A stretch of 64,000 nucleotides of DNA, taken from positions 1,905,501 through 1,969,500 of the forward strand of contig NZ_OY763930.1 in NCBI RefSeq assembly GCF_963667685.1, read 5' to 3'. This document shows, piece by piece, positions 44,251-53,961 of this stretch. Source of the stretch: Maridesulfovibrio sp. GTDB taxonomy: Bacteria; Desulfobacterota; Desulfovibrionia; Desulfovibrionales; Desulfovibrionaceae. How positions within the stretch are numbered: the stretch's first letter is position 1; each line of letters begins with the position of its first letter. The notes beneath the pieces were generated by a model. That model was not told the origin of the DNA, did not search any database, and was given only the letters and a program-made list of their open reading frames with translations. Both the position numbers and the translations under genes were made by a program.

Positions 44251-45876
44251 ATGTTGATCAACTTCCAGCGGCAGCAGATCAGGCGGTTGCAGGAAGAGAA
44301 AAAGGCTATGCTGGAGTCGCTTGACTTGGCCCGTGAATTGGGGGTTTTGACCACTTTGAATCAGGAAAAGCCTTCCCGTGCTAATTTATTGCATGAAATA
44401 TGCGCCCGCGCCAATCGCATGATTCCGTTTAAATCTTGTGCGGTATATCTGGTGGATGAAGAAACGCATGATTTTGTTCAGGCCAGTTCTTATCCAGACT
44501 CCACAGGACTCGGATTGGAAAGGGAAGTGGATTTACTTATTAAGGACCAGTCCCTTGCCTACGCTCTGCAAACAGACGGCCCGGTCTTTTTTCTCGATTC
44601 TACTGGCAAGGGACACATTGTTCTGCATGTGCTTTCCACTCCGTTTTCTTTGCGGGGAATGTTTGTGGGGTTGATGATGCAGAATAAGGATGAAATTCCA
44701 GATACTACCATTAAGTTTTTTTCCGTATTTATGCTTCTGTCCGTGAATGCTCTTGAAAACTGGGAAACACATGAGTTTATGCTGAACCATAGCAGTCAGC
44801 TGGAGCGTAAAGTCCAAAAGAGGACAAGGGAACTGGCTGATGCGAATGAACGTTTGCGAGTGACTTTGGAAGGGATGCAGGCCGGTGTGGTGGTTATTAA
44901 AGCTGATGGTTTCGTAGTTGTCGATGCCAACCCCAAGGCTTTGGAAATTCTGGATATGACCAAAGAAGAGCTGCTCGGTTGTAAATGTTTCGATGTTATC
45001 TGTTCGAAGCAGCGTGGCAAATGCCCCATTGTAGATCTTGGCATGAGTGAGAACAACGAAGAATTTGTTGTTAAGCGCAGGGATGGAAAAGCTATACCTA
45101 TTCAGAAAGCTGTCAGCCCGGTTATGATTGACGGAGAATTGCATCTGGTAGAAAATTTTATCGATATCATAGAGCAGAAAAAACTGGCTGACCTGAAGGA
45201 AGATGTCGGCCGCATGATGCGACACGATTTAAAAAGTCCCTTAAACGGCGTCATTGGACTCCCGGAAATGTTGCTGGAAAATACAGATGAACCTCTTTCC
45301 GAAAGCCAGCGGGAGATTTTGGAATATATACAGGTCTCCGGGTATAAGCTGCTGAATATGATTAATCTTTCACTCGACCTCTACAAAATGGAAATCGGTA
45401 CCTACGAACACCGTCCGGCTGTAGCTGATATATATCCGATCTTCCGGTCCGCGATTAAAGATTTATCAGAGCTTATCAAGTACAAGCGGATAGAAGTCAG
45501 GGAATTGTTCGAAGGCACTGAGATAGAGGAAGGATTTTCTTATAATGTCCACTGTGATGAATTTCTGATTTACTCATTAATGTCCAATCTGCTGAAAAAT
45601 GCGGTTGAAGCATCTCCCTCAGGTGAGCAGATTATCATCGAAGTTAATCCTGACTATGGTAAGGTGATAATCAGAATTCATAATCAGGGCGAAGTTCCTG
45701 AAAGCATCCGGGAAACGTTCTTTGAAAAATATGTAACAGCAAATAAATCCGGCGGAACCGGTCTTGGTACGTATTCGGCGAAACTCATTGCTGAGACTAT
45801 GGGGGGGCGGATTTATTTTGAAACATCCGCTGAAAACGGGACTGCTCTTTTTATTGAATTACCAGGAATTGATTGA
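44251..45876 (+). CDS. GAF-PAS sensor histidine kinase
   Basis: This 541-residue cytoplasmic kinase has a GAF-like domain (about 40-180), a coiled coil (ERKVQKRTRELADANERL), a PAS domain (about 205-310; VDANPKALEILDMTKEELLG) with CxxxxxxxC-type cysteines, HisKA with MMRHDLKSPLNGVIGLPE, and HATPase (NLLKNAVEA, GGTGLGTYSAKLI). The acceptor motif matches the kinase at 40675. I prefer the ATG at 44251 (GGAAG upstream) to the TTG at 44239. It follows the HDOD gene and precedes two relay proteins. Confidence 0.9.
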   Translation: MLINFQRQQIRRLQEEKKAMLESLDLARELGVLTTLNQEKPSRANLLHEICARANRMIPFKSCAVYLVDEETHDFVQASSYPDSTGLGLEREVDLLIKDQSLAYALQTDGPVFFLDSTGKGHIVLHVLSTPFSLRGMFVGLMMQNKDEIPDTTIKFFSVFMLLSVNALENWETHEFMLNHSSQLERKVQKRTRELADANERLRVTLEGMQAGVVVIKADGFVVVDANPKALEILDMTKEELLGCKCFDVICSKQRGKCPIVDLGMSENNEEFVVKRRDGKAIPIQKAVSPVMIDGELHLVENFIDIIEQKKLADLKEDVGRMMRHDLKSPLNGVIGLPEMLLENTDEPLSESQREILEYIQVSGYKLLNMINLSLDLYKMEIGTYEHRPAVADIYPIFRSAIKDLSELIKYKRIEVRELFEGTEIEEGFSYNVHCDEFLIYSLMSNLLKNAVEASPSGEQIIIEVNPDYGKVIIRIHNQGEVPESIRETFFEKYVTANKSGGTGLGTYSAKLIAETMGGRIYFETSAENGTALFIELPGID

Positions 45877-45970
45877 TAATGTCTGCTTAAAATTATAACG
45901 TATTTAACGGCTGCTGAGATAATGCTCAGGAGTTTTATTGTTTCTGTAATTTCGGTCCATGAGGTGGCTT

Positions 45971-46375
45971 ATGAAAATATTGGTTGCTGAGGATGATTTT
46001 GTTTCACGAAATTTTTTGCAGCTTTTTCTCAGCAAGTATGGAGAAGTTGATGTCGCAGTTAACGGCTCTGAAGCTTTGGATGTATTCAAGGCTGCGCTGG
46101 CTGAAGATGCTCCGTACAAATATGTGTTTATGGACATCATGATGCCTGAGAAAAACGGGTTGGATGCCGCCAGAGAAATTAGGGAAATTGAGCGCGATTT
46201 TGGCATTGCTCCAGTCGATGAAGCGATAATTATCATGGCTACTGCGCTTTCGGATGTAAAAACTGTATTTGAAGCATTCAAAAAGAGCGAAGCCACAGAA
46301 TATTTAACTAAACCACTTACTGTAGAAGCTCTGACGGCGAAGCTTAAGGCAATAGGACTGATTAAAGATGAGTGA
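45971..46375 (+). CDS. Single-domain response regulator
   Basis: This receiver of about 134 residues has ILVAEDDFVSRNFL, phospho-Asp in YVFMDIMMPEKNGL and Lys in EYLTKPLTVEAL. The ATG at 45971 with a GAGGTGG site is preferred over the ATG at 45959. Overlaps the next gene by 8 bp, so the two are translationally coupled. Confidence 0.92.
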   Translation: MKILVAEDDFVSRNFLQLFLSKYGEVDVAVNGSEALDVFKAALAEDAPYKYVFMDIMMPEKNGLDAAREIREIERDFGIAPVDEAIIIMATALSDVKTVFEAFKKSEATEYLTKPLTVEALTAKLKAIGLIKDE

Positions 46376-47372
46376 TGGATTTGAGGCGGATTTATTTCTT
46401 GCAGAGTTCGTGCATGAATGCCGAGAGGCAACTGATCTTGCCGTCCAGGATGTCCTTAATTTAGAAGAAATGCATGATCAGGACACCGTAGACCGCATCT
46501 TCAGAGCCTTGCATAGCATCAAGGGAAATTCGTCTATGCTTGGCCTGATGGAACTTTCAAAATTTGTGCATAAGGTTGAAGACACTTGCTCTGACATCCG
46601 TTCCGGCCAGCGGGAAATAGACAGGAAAGCCATCTCCGTACTTCTCAAGAGTTTCGACAAGATTGAAGAAGCCTTCGATAATATAGTAGAGAACGGAGAT
46701 GATAATATCGACTACAGTGCCGGGTACAGTCTTTTGCAAGACATCCAGTCTCCGGCATCTGAAGTTGAGCTGACGAGAGCTTCGGTTGAAGTCCCTGCCG
46801 GTAGTGCCGGTCCAGTTTTGACCGGGGGAGAATCTCTTGGGGTTATTGACTCTGCGGAACCTGAACCGGCCCCTGAAGCGCAGAAAACAGAATTGCAAGA
46901 AGTCGAAGCCGCAAAACAGGATGTTGCATTTGAAGTTGAGAAAATCGAGGTCCGGTCTAAACCAACAGCCTTGGTCGTTGATGATGATTTCGGCAGCCGG
47001 AAGATTCTTTCTACTTTTCTTTCCAGATATATGCCCTGCTATATCGCCAAGGATGGAGTTGAGGCAATTCAGGCTTTTTCTGAAAGCCTTTCCGGAAATA
47101 CTCCCCGTTTTGATATAATCATGCTTGATATCATGATGCCTAACATTGATGGTTTGCAGGCATGTAAAGCTATTCGCCAGTTGGAGCGCAGCAGGAACAT
47201 TGATTCCTTCGGAAGCGAAGCTAAGATTTTTATAGTCAGCAGTTTGAGTGATGAAAAGACTATCCATAAGGCCGTTTACGAGTGCCATGCGGATAGTTTC
47301 ATTATCAAACCGGTGACATTTGACGCACTCGAAAAGCAAATGGTGCGTTTTAAACTGATCGACCCTAAATAA
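46368..47372 (+). CDS. HPt-receiver phosphorelay protein
   Basis: This 334-residue protein has an N-terminal HPt domain (FRALHSIKGNSSMLGL, phospho-His near residue 48), a Pro/Glu-rich linker (about 135-195) and a C-terminal receiver (ALVVDDDFGSR; IIMLDIMMPNIDGL; IIKPVTF). The receiver closely resembles the one encoded just upstream, pointing to local duplication. It could relay phosphate between the kinase at 44251 and the single-domain receivers. No DNA-binding output is present anywhere in this block. Confidence 0.9.
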   Translation: MSDGFEADLFLAEFVHECREATDLAVQDVLNLEEMHDQDTVDRIFRALHSIKGNSSMLGLMELSKFVHKVEDTCSDIRSGQREIDRKAISVLLKSFDKIEEAFDNIVENGDDNIDYSAGYSLLQDIQSPASEVELTRASVEVPAGSAGPVLTGGESLGVIDSAEPEPAPEAQKTELQEVEAAKQDVAFEVEKIEVRSKPTALVVDDDFGSRKILSTFLSRYMPCYIAKDGVEAIQAFSESLSGNTPRFDIIMLDIMMPNIDGLQACKAIRQLERSRNIDSFGSEAKIFIVSSLSDEKTIHKAVYECHADSFIIKPVTFDALEKQMVRFKLIDPK

Positions 47373-47393
47373 AAATATCTGCCGCTAATTTAA

Positions 47394-47432
47394 AATCCCG
47401 GTCAGGACCGATCCTGATCGGGATTTTTTTTA
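47394..47432. terminator. Bidirectional Rho-independent terminator
   Basis: AATCCCGGTCAGGA / TCCTGATCGGGATT (47394-47425) with a CCGA loop and a T-run follows the HPt-receiver gene; the convergent isomerase gene ends at 47430. Confidence 0.9.
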
Positions 47433-48101
47433 AACATACTTGGCGTAATCAGTGACCAGCAGGTGGATAGGCTCTTCATCTTCGTCGACCTCAGGGAAGC
47501 GGGGCAGTGGCTCGTGAAAGCGGTTATCGATATTGTCATCGTTTACTGCGCTGACTTCACCGACCATGACATCCCCGGTGCCTTCTTCGCAGTAGAAGCA
47601 ATGGAACATGCCCGGCTCAAGGCAGATGGATTCTCCCGGCTCAAGAACTATTACACCGCCTGGTTCAACTGTGCGTACAAAGCCGTCCACGCTGACTTTA
47701 ATCGGCTGGTCGGACATGGATTCATCTTCGTTGGAACCGTAAAGCTGAATTGCCAGATTTCCGCCCGCACGGTTGATAATGTCCTCTCGTTTTGACCAGT
47801 GAAAATGCATAGGGCAGAGCTGCCCTTCGCGCAGGATCATGATTTTTTCCGCGTAAGGCTTGGGATCACCTGTCTGGAGATTTCCATTACGGATAGTGAA
47901 CAGAATCAACCCCAGCTTGTCAAAATCTCCTTTACCGTAATCGGTCAGATCCCAGCCGAGCATATTGCGCACGACTTCGCTTTCACCTTTGCCTTTCCAG
48001 TCTTCCGGTCCCCAGAAGGCCCACTTGGGAAGATTGAATTTATGTCCGGCGTAAAATTTTTTGGCTTTGACGATCAGTGCGTTAATTTCGCTTCTTTTCA
48101 T
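47430..48101 (-). CDS. D-lyxose/D-mannose isomerase family protein
   Basis: This 223-residue cupin-type sugar isomerase of the lyx_isomer family has metal ligands in GQLCPMHFHWSKREDIINR and in EPGMFHCFYCEEG. Members interconvert D-lyxose and D-xylulose and usually D-mannose and D-fructose. As the last gene of the sugar operon, right after a PfkB kinase, it most plausibly turns imported mannose into fructose, which the kinase then phosphorylates. Substrate preference is inference. Confidence 0.88.
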   Translation of the reverse strand: MKRSEINALIVKAKKFYAGHKFNLPKWAFWGPEDWKGKGESEVVRNMLGWDLTDYGKGDFDKLGLILFTIRNGNLQTGDPKPYAEKIMILREGQLCPMHFHWSKREDIINRAGGNLAIQLYGSNEDESMSDQPIKVSVDGFVRTVEPGGVIVLEPGESICLEPGMFHCFYCEEGTGDVMVGEVSAVNDDNIDNRFHEPLPRFPEVDEDEEPIHLLVTDYAKYV

Positions 48102-48123
48102 AATTTAATCCTGTATTAAAAAA

Positions 48124-49008
48124 TTATTTGATCAATTTGAATTCGGCAGGGATAGCGGGCATAGCTCCTTTACAGGAACAGACATGGGCTGCCAGTCTAT
48201 TGGCGTGTTCACTTATCTGATCCAGCGGTAGTTCCATTAGCAGCCCGATGGTAACTGATGCTGTGAATGAATCCCCGGCTCCGATGGTATCGGCAATGGT
48301 TTTTACCTCAATACCGGGGTGTTCGACTTCTTCAGCACCTTTGATTATCAGGCTGCCTTTGTCTCCACGGGTCAGCACTGAGCATTTCAGGTCGAATTCA
48401 TCCTGTAATGTTCGCAGCATGTCCCGTTCGCTGCCTTCAAGTCCGAACATGGGGGCTATCACCGCAATTTCTTCGTCATTGAGTTTAAGCACATCCGTGC
48501 GTTCAAGGGACTGCGCGATGGTCTCTTTGCTGTAAAACTTCTGTCTGAGGTTAATGTCGTAAATTTTCAAAGCCTGCGGGGCTGCGTCCAGAAAAGCATG
48601 GATCTCTTCCCTGCTTTCTTCGTTACGCTGGGCAAGGGTCCCGAAACAGACCGCATCCACCTGAGTAGCAAAGCCCTTGGCAATGTCATTTAACTTCAGG
48701 TGGTCCCAAGCAATGTCATCCGGGAAATAATAGCTGGCTACTCCTTGGTCATCCAGACGGGCTTCCACGTATCCGGTAGCATGTTCCCGGTCAATGCTTA
48801 CACCAGAAAGGCAAAGCTCGCGGTCCATCAGTTCGTTGCTGGCACGGCGGCCGCGCTCATCATCGCCAATGGTGGAAATGGCTGCACTGTCAGCGCCCAG
48901 TCTGCCAGCATGGTATGCAAAGTTGATCGGAGCGCCGCCGATTTCCTCAGAATCAGCCAGTACGTCAAATAGTATTTCACCAAGACCTGCAATAAAGAAT
49001 TCTTTCAT
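48124..49008 (-). CDS. PfkB-family carbohydrate kinase, probable fructokinase
   Basis: This 294-residue ribokinase-fold protein has an N-terminal GEILFDVL and GGAPINFAYHAGRLG (sugar binding), KIYDINLRQKFY and the ATP/anion-hole motif DTIGAGDSFTAS with catalytic Asp. The GGAP-NFA pattern is typical of fructokinases. It lies 22 bp upstream of the isomerase gene in the same direction, so the pair probably makes fructose 6-phosphate. Confidence 0.88.
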   Translation of the reverse strand: MKEFFIAGLGEILFDVLADSEEIGGAPINFAYHAGRLGADSAAISTIGDDERGRRASNELMDRELCLSGVSIDREHATGYVEARLDDQGVASYYFPDDIAWDHLKLNDIAKGFATQVDAVCFGTLAQRNEESREEIHAFLDAAPQALKIYDINLRQKFYSKETIAQSLERTDVLKLNDEEIAVIAPMFGLEGSERDMLRTLQDEFDLKCSVLTRGDKGSLIIKGAEEVEHPGIEVKTIADTIGAGDSFTASVTIGLLMELPLDQISEHANRLAAHVCSCKGAMPAIPAEFKLIK

Positions 49009-49013
49009 GATGG

Positions 49014-49124
49014 TTTGCCTCCGGCGGCCCTTTGGGGAGTCTACCGACGGTCCCTCCGGGGGCTTAAACCCTTTTTGTAAAAAGGGTTTAAGAATCCCAA
49101 AAACTTTTATTAGGGCTTCGCCGT
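49014..49124. repeat. Dispersed intergenic repeat
   Basis: Forward copy upstream of the PfkB gene: GCCTCCGGCGGCCC, extra GGTCCCTCCGGGGGC, AAACCC/GGGTTT hairpin, AAGAATCCCAAAAACTTTTA and GGGCTTCGCCG. Confidence 0.8.
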
Positions 49125-49169
49125 TTTGTTTGGTTTTATAATTTTGGATTTGAAAATTTACTATGAATT

Positions 49170-49273
49170 GGATCGCGAAAGCGGCGAAGCCTTATTAAAA
49201 AGTTTTGAGGGGATGGGGTCTGGGGAAGGGGAACTTTTTCCAAAAGTTCCCCTTCCCTAGCCGCCGGAGGCTA
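49170..49273. repeat. Dispersed intergenic repeat, hairpin variant
   Basis: Reverse copy abutting the MalG-type permease stop: GGCGAAGCC, AAAAAGTTTTGAGGGG, a long GGGGAACTTTTTCC / AAAAGTTCCCC hairpin and GCCGCCGGAGGC. Head-to-tail neighbour of the copy at 49014. Confidence 0.8.
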
Positions 49274-50110
49274 CTCTTTAACAGAACCTGCCAGTAATCC
49301 ACGAATAAAATAGCGTCCCAGAAAGATATAGATCATCAGTACTGGGAAGGCGGCCATGATTGATCCAGCCATGGGCAGGTTCCAGCTTACGGCCTGTCCG
49401 CCTGCCAGTTGTGCCAGCCCTACAGTAATGGGGTTGTCCTCGTGCCGTGTCAGACAAATACCCCAGAGGAATTCATTCCAGATCTGGGTAATCTGCCACA
49501 GGCTGGTGACAACAAAACCGGGTATGGATAGCGGGAATACTATTTTGGTGTAGATGGAGAAGAACCCGGCCCCGTCCAGCCTTGCAGATTCCACCAGAGC
49601 GGTGGGAATCTGGGCATAAAAGTTACGGAAAATCAACGACGTAATCGGCAGCCCGTAAACAACATGGGCGAGGATCAGTCCCGGAAGTCCGCCGTATAGA
49701 TTCATGGCTCTAAGGGTCTGGAAGAGCGGGATCAGGATGACCTGATAGGGAATGAACATGCCGAACAGGAACAAGGTGAAAATTAGTTCGCTGCCTTTGA
49801 ATTTCCATTTGGAGAATACATAGCCGTTCAGGGAACCGAGAATTGTGGAAAGCGCAGTCGCACAAACTGTCAGCACCAGTGAACTGGCGATGTTGGACTT
49901 GAGCAGCTCAAAAGCCTGCGGAAAACTTGCCCAGTTGAATTTGTCTGGAAGTTCCCATGCCGTGGGCAGGCTGATAGTCGCCGGGTCCTTCAGCGCGGTT
50001 ACTATTGCCATGTATGCGGGCATGAGAAAGAACAGGGCCAGTATGAAAAGTGATCCGTAGAGAAGTATGGAGCCGGGGGTGATGGCTGATTTCTGGGTAG
50101 TGGCACTCAT
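49271..50110 (-). CDS. ABC sugar transporter permease (MalG type)
   Basis: This 279-residue protein has six membrane segments and the EAA loop [20 protein letters not shown]. It closely resembles glucose/mannose-type permeases. It overlaps no gene but lies 3 bp after the partner permease, and with the binding protein and ATPase forms a CUT1-type importer in the inner membrane. Confidence 0.93.
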   Translation of the reverse strand: MSATTQKSAITPGSILLYGSLFILALFFLMPAYMAIVTALKDPATISLPTAWELPDKFNWASFPQAFELLKSNIASSLVLTVCATALSTILGSLNGYVFSKWKFKGSELIFTLFLFGMFIPYQVILIPLFQTLRAMNLYGGLPGLILAHVVYGLPITSLIFRNFYAQIPTALVESARLDGAGFFSIYTKIVFPLSIPGFVVTSLWQITQIWNEFLWGICLTRHEDNPITVGLAQLAGGQAVSWNLPMAGSIMAAFPVLMIYIFLGRYFIRGLLAGSVKE

Positions 50111-50113
50111 AGC

Positions 50114-51232
50114 TTAGCCCCTTCTCCTTTGTTTGTATTGACCGATTACATAGGGCACAATGAATGTGCCTGCCACGAGAAACAGAACAATTGCGATTGC
50201 CGCGCCACGGGCAAAATCATTGGCACGGAAGGTGGTCATATACATATTCAGGGCCGGGTGTCCGGTCTGGGCGTTATCCGGTCCGGTCATGGCGAAAATG
50301 ATATCGAACATTTTCAGGGAAATGTGTGAAAGGATGATTACCGCACTGATGGTGATCGGCTTGAGCATGGGAATGGCAACATAGCGGTAATAGTCGGCGG
50401 AGCTTGCGCCGTCGAGCATGGCCGCGTCGCGCAGGTCCTGTGATATTCCATTGAATCCTGCAAGATAGAGGGCCATGGTGTACCCGGCATACTGCCAGAC
50501 CGTGGCGATGATGATACCCAGTGTGGCGAGGTTGAAGCCGTGCACTTCTTCCATGAACAGGGCTTCGGGCAGCAGGGAACCGCCCAGCCATGCAAAAGCA
50601 CCGATAATTACGCCGGGACCGAGCCAGCGCTTAACCGCCTTTTGCGGATCGGATTTAAGAAGAAACAGTCCGATCATGATCAGGACGAAAGCAGCTACGT
50701 AGAGCAGAATCTGAAACAGGTTCTGCCAATTGAATTCAAGGATGGCCTTGGTGGATGAAGTCCACTGGAAATCAAGTGCATCGAATCCGAAATAGGTTGG
50801 GAGTACATTTACACCGCCTTGTGGGGCCAGCAACCAACGCCAGATAGTACCGGATACGATGAACGAAAGGGACATGGGGTAGAGGAAGATAGTGCGCAGC
50901 ACGTCTTCGCCCTTAGGTTTCTGGTCCAGAAGGATGGCGATAAACATGCCAAGGCCGATGGCTCCGGCAAGTAGCATGACCGAGTAGTATACCGCGTTGA
51001 CAAGATCCTGTCTGAACCCGCTGGAAAGGAATCCGCTGAACAGGTCCACGTAATTTCCCAGACCGATGAAATTTTTTTGCGGATCAAGGGCCAGAGCTCC
51101 GGAGCCGCCCCAGTCGGTCATTGAAATCCAGACCGTGTTGCCGATAAAGCCGTAAACAAACACGGCCACCAGGATGATTGACGGCAGAAGGGTTAAAAAC
51201 GCTTTCAGCCTGTCCCGTGATGCTTCCCTCAT
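50114..51232 (-). CDS. ABC sugar transporter permease (MalF type)
   Basis: This 372-residue protein has about eight membrane segments, with the EAA loop LRDAAMLDGASSADYYRYVA. The frame is open back to 51340, but those 36 residues translate an intergenic repeat; MREASRDRLKAFL at 51232 is the likely start, with a basic N-terminus before the first helix. Partner of the MalG-type permease 3 bp downstream. Confidence 0.92.
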   Translation of the reverse strand: MREASRDRLKAFLTLLPSIILVAVFVYGFIGNTVWISMTDWGGSGALALDPQKNFIGLGNYVDLFSGFLSSGFRQDLVNAVYYSVMLLAGAIGLGMFIAILLDQKPKGEDVLRTIFLYPMSLSFIVSGTIWRWLLAPQGGVNVLPTYFGFDALDFQWTSSTKAILEFNWQNLFQILLYVAAFVLIMIGLFLLKSDPQKAVKRWLGPGVIIGAFAWLGGSLLPEALFMEEVHGFNLATLGIIIATVWQYAGYTMALYLAGFNGISQDLRDAAMLDGASSADYYRYVAIPMLKPITISAVIILSHISLKMFDIIFAMTGPDNAQTGHPALNMYMTTFRANDFARGAAIAIVLFLVAGTFIVPYVIGQYKQRRRG

Positions 51233-51293
51233 ATACCAAAACCCCTTTGGGACCGCGCTGGATATGAATTCGGCGCGGTTGTTTTCTATAAGG

Positions 51294-51508
51294 ATGCCTC
51301 CGGCGGCCTCGCAGGGCACCCTGCCGGGGGCGAATCCCAAAACTTTTTATTAGGCTTCGCCCTGTTTACGGTAGACCTATTTCTAATAGGGATTCCAAAG
51401 GGGGTTAGCTCCTTTGGCCGCCGAAGGCGAAATCAAATCGTCAAAAAGTGCGAAGCGCATCAAGGCCAGCCTCGAAGGGCTCTCGGAGATTCTCCGGAGG
51501 CTGACCAG
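51294..51508. repeat. Dispersed intergenic repeat, compound copy
   Basis: Two oppositely oriented partial copies between the binding-protein and permease genes. Forward modules (GCCTCCGGCGGCC, CCCAAAACTTTTTATTAGGC, TTCGCC) come first; reverse modules (GCCGCCGAAGGCGAAATC, GTGCGAAGCGCATC) follow. It separates the highly expressed binding protein from the rest of the operon. Confidence 0.75.
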
Positions 51509-51527
51509 TGATGAACTTTTATATTAA

Positions 51528-52790
51528 TTATTTGCCGATCTGGGCTTTATCAGCCAACTGCTGGCAAGCCATGGCGGTTGCCTTTGCATTTCTGGTCTTC
51601 AGGAACATTTCCATAACCTGTGCGAAGCCACCCATGAAGGTTTCATTGGCTGCTGCGCCGTGGGCAAGGGATGCAACCACACGGTCTTTACCGAAGTCTT
51701 TGGCTGCGGACTGCAAGTAACCGTTGTACTTGCTCAGGTCGGTGTCCTTGCGTGCGGAGATTGAACCCTTAAGGGGGTTGAAGGTATCACTTCCTTCTTT
51801 GGAACCGAGAACTTTCAGCCAGGCAATGGCGTTGTCACGGTTTGGTGCGCCCTTGGGCAGACCGAAGGAGTCAGCGAGGAACATAAATTCTCCGTTGGTG
51901 TCGGGAGATGCGGACCAGCCGTAATCCTTGCCCGGAACCATTTCCTTGGTGGTTGTCATGTAGCCTGCTGCCCAGTCACCCATGATGTTGAATGCTGCGC
52001 GGCCATCGATAACCATGTCGGTAGCCTGCTGCCATGAAAGAGAAGCTGCGTCTTTGTTGGTATACTGTAGTACTTTTCCGAAAAGTTCCCATGCCTTGAC
52101 AACTTCGGGGCTGTTAAATTTCAGTTTGCCGGACCACAGAGCATCCCAGTTGTCAGCACCGAGTGAACCGAGGGCAACGGATTCCCAGAGGTGGTTCGCG
52201 GTCCAGTTCTGAGCCAATGCGAGAGGGACGATGCCTTCCTTCTTGAGCTTGGGTGCTATTTTCAGGAAATCTTCCCAGCTGTCAGGTGCTTTCACCCCCC
52301 ATTTTTTCAGGTTGGCAGGGATATACCACATCACGTTGGAGCGGTGGATATTTACCGGAACAGACCAGATGCCTTCTTCAGTACCGATCTGCTTAAGCAG
52401 ACCTGCGGGGAAAACATCCATCCAGCCCTGCTCTTTGAATAGAGGGGTCAGATCTTCCATACGGTCGGACTTTACCCATGTGCCGATAAGTTCCTGGCCG
52501 GCGTGAACCTGAAAGCTGTCCGGCGGCTCACCACCGAGCATACGTGTTTTCAATACAGCTTTGGCGTTAACGCCGGACCCGCCGGAAACGGTTGCGTCGA
52601 TGACTTTAACGTTAGGGTTCTGTTTTTTGTAGATGCCGATCAGGGCCTGCAGAGCCGGACCTTCGTCACCAGCCCACCAAGAGAAAATTTCAAGATCGCC
52701 TTTAAGTTCTTTGGCCTGAGAGACCTGCGGAACTGTCAGCAACATAACTGCCGTGAAAACCAAGCAAAGTTTAATCAGGGACTGTTTCAT
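51528..52790 (-). CDS. ABC sugar-binding protein (glucose/mannose type)
   Basis: This 420-residue periplasmic protein has a signal peptide (MKQSLIKLCLVFTAVMLLTV, cleaved about VSQA-KE). Its mature part (LEIFSWWAGDEGPALQALI, later FNIMGDWAAGYM) strongly resembles glucose/galactose/mannose-binding proteins of CUT1 importers. AGGAGGAAAC gives an excellent ribosome binding site. It follows the ATPase gene after 60 bp and precedes the permeases across a long repeat copy. Confidence 0.93.
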   Translation of the reverse strand: MKQSLIKLCLVFTAVMLLTVPQVSQAKELKGDLEIFSWWAGDEGPALQALIGIYKKQNPNVKVIDATVSGGSGVNAKAVLKTRMLGGEPPDSFQVHAGQELIGTWVKSDRMEDLTPLFKEQGWMDVFPAGLLKQIGTEEGIWSVPVNIHRSNVMWYIPANLKKWGVKAPDSWEDFLKIAPKLKKEGIVPLALAQNWTANHLWESVALGSLGADNWDALWSGKLKFNSPEVVKAWELFGKVLQYTNKDAASLSWQQATDMVIDGRAAFNIMGDWAAGYMTTTKEMVPGKDYGWSASPDTNGEFMFLADSFGLPKGAPNRDNAIAWLKVLGSKEGSDTFNPLKGSISARKDTDLSKYNGYLQSAAKDFGKDRVVASLAHGAAANETFMGGFAQVMEMFLKTRNAKATAMACQQLADKAQIGK

Positions 52791-52850
52791 GTTTCCTCCT
52801 AAATGTTAAAACAATCTACTTCATCCTTAAGCCGTTATAATTTGTCGCTT

Positions 52851-53948
52851 TTAATAAAGCGCTTCCTGCGTTTCAGGGTCGAAAAGAACCATACGGTCGA
52901 ATTCGAATCCAATAGGCACGGTTTCGCCGGGATGGGCGATGACCCTTCCTTCCACCTCGGCTATGAGTTCATTCTCACCGTCAATGATGATTTCAAGCAG
53001 TGAATGAGCTCCGAGAATTTCGGAAACGACCACTTCGCCGCTGCACCACCAGTCCTTTTGCAGCCGTTCAATGTTGTCGCCCATTTTGATGCAGTCCGGT
53101 CGCAGTCCGGCCAGTACCGGATCACCGTCTTTAAGGTTCGGACCTTGATGGTCCTGTACCGGAAATCTGGTGCTGCCTTTGACTACGTATCGTTTACCGT
53201 CAATCACTTTAATCTCGCCTTCAAGTATGTTCATGGGCGGATTGCCGATGAACTGGGCCACAAAAACATTATTGGGTTTTTCAAAAACCTCCACCGGAGT
53301 ACCGACCTGCTGGATGCGGCCGTCCTTAAGGATGACAATGCGATCGGCAAGGGTCATAGCCTCAATCTGGTCATGTGTTACGTAGATGGTGGTAGTCTTC
53401 AGGCGCATGTGCATCTTGCGCAGTTCCATGCGCATCTGTGTGCGCAGCTGGGCATCAAGATTGGAGAGAGGTTCGTCGAAAAGGAAAACGTCCGGGTTGC
53501 GGACCATGGCCCTGCCCATCGCGACCCGCTGGCGTTGACCTCCTGAAAGCTCCGACGGTTTGCGGTGCAGGTACGGTTCAAGCTCAAGAATCCTTGCAAC
53601 ATCGCTTACGCGCTGCTCTATTTCTTCCTTGGATTTCTTGTGCATTTTCAGCGAAAAGCCCATGTTTTCTGCAACGGTCATGTGCGGATAAAGGGCGTAG
53701 TTCTGGAACACCATGGCGACATTGCGGTCTTTGGGGGAGACATTGGTCACTACCCGTTCGCCTATGCGGATATCGCCGCTGCTGATGCCTTCAAGTCCGG
53801 CAACCATGCGCAACAGGGTGGATTTGCCGCATCCCGAAGGCCCGACCAGCACTATAAATTCGTTGTCCTTCACGGAAAGGTCCACACCGTGGATAACCTC
53901 GACAGATCCATAACGCTTGATGACTTTTTTAAGTTCTACATTTGCCAT
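52851..53948 (-). CDS. ABC sugar transporter ATPase (MsmX/UgpC type)
   Basis: This 365-residue ATPase has Walker [10 protein letters not shown], signature [14 protein letters not shown], Walker B VFLFDEP, the H-loop VTHDQ and a C-terminal OB/TOBE regulatory domain (about 240-365). It powers the importer encoded downstream. It starts 13 bp after galM. Confidence 0.95.
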   Translation of the reverse strand: MANVELKKVIKRYGSVEVIHGVDLSVKDNEFIVLVGPSGCGKSTLLRMVAGLEGISSGDIRIGERVVTNVSPKDRNVAMVFQNYALYPHMTVAENMGFSLKMHKKSKEEIEQRVSDVARILELEPYLHRKPSELSGGQRQRVAMGRAMVRNPDVFLFDEPLSNLDAQLRTQMRMELRKMHMRLKTTTIYVTHDQIEAMTLADRIVILKDGRIQQVGTPVEVFEKPNNVFVAQFIGNPPMNILEGEIKVIDGKRYVVKGSTRFPVQDHQGPNLKDGDPVLAGLRPDCIKMGDNIERLQKDWWCSGEVVVSEILGAHSLLEIIIDGENELIAEVEGRVIAHPGETVPIGFEFDRMVLFDPETQEALY

Positions 53949-53961
53949 GCTTCATCTCGCC

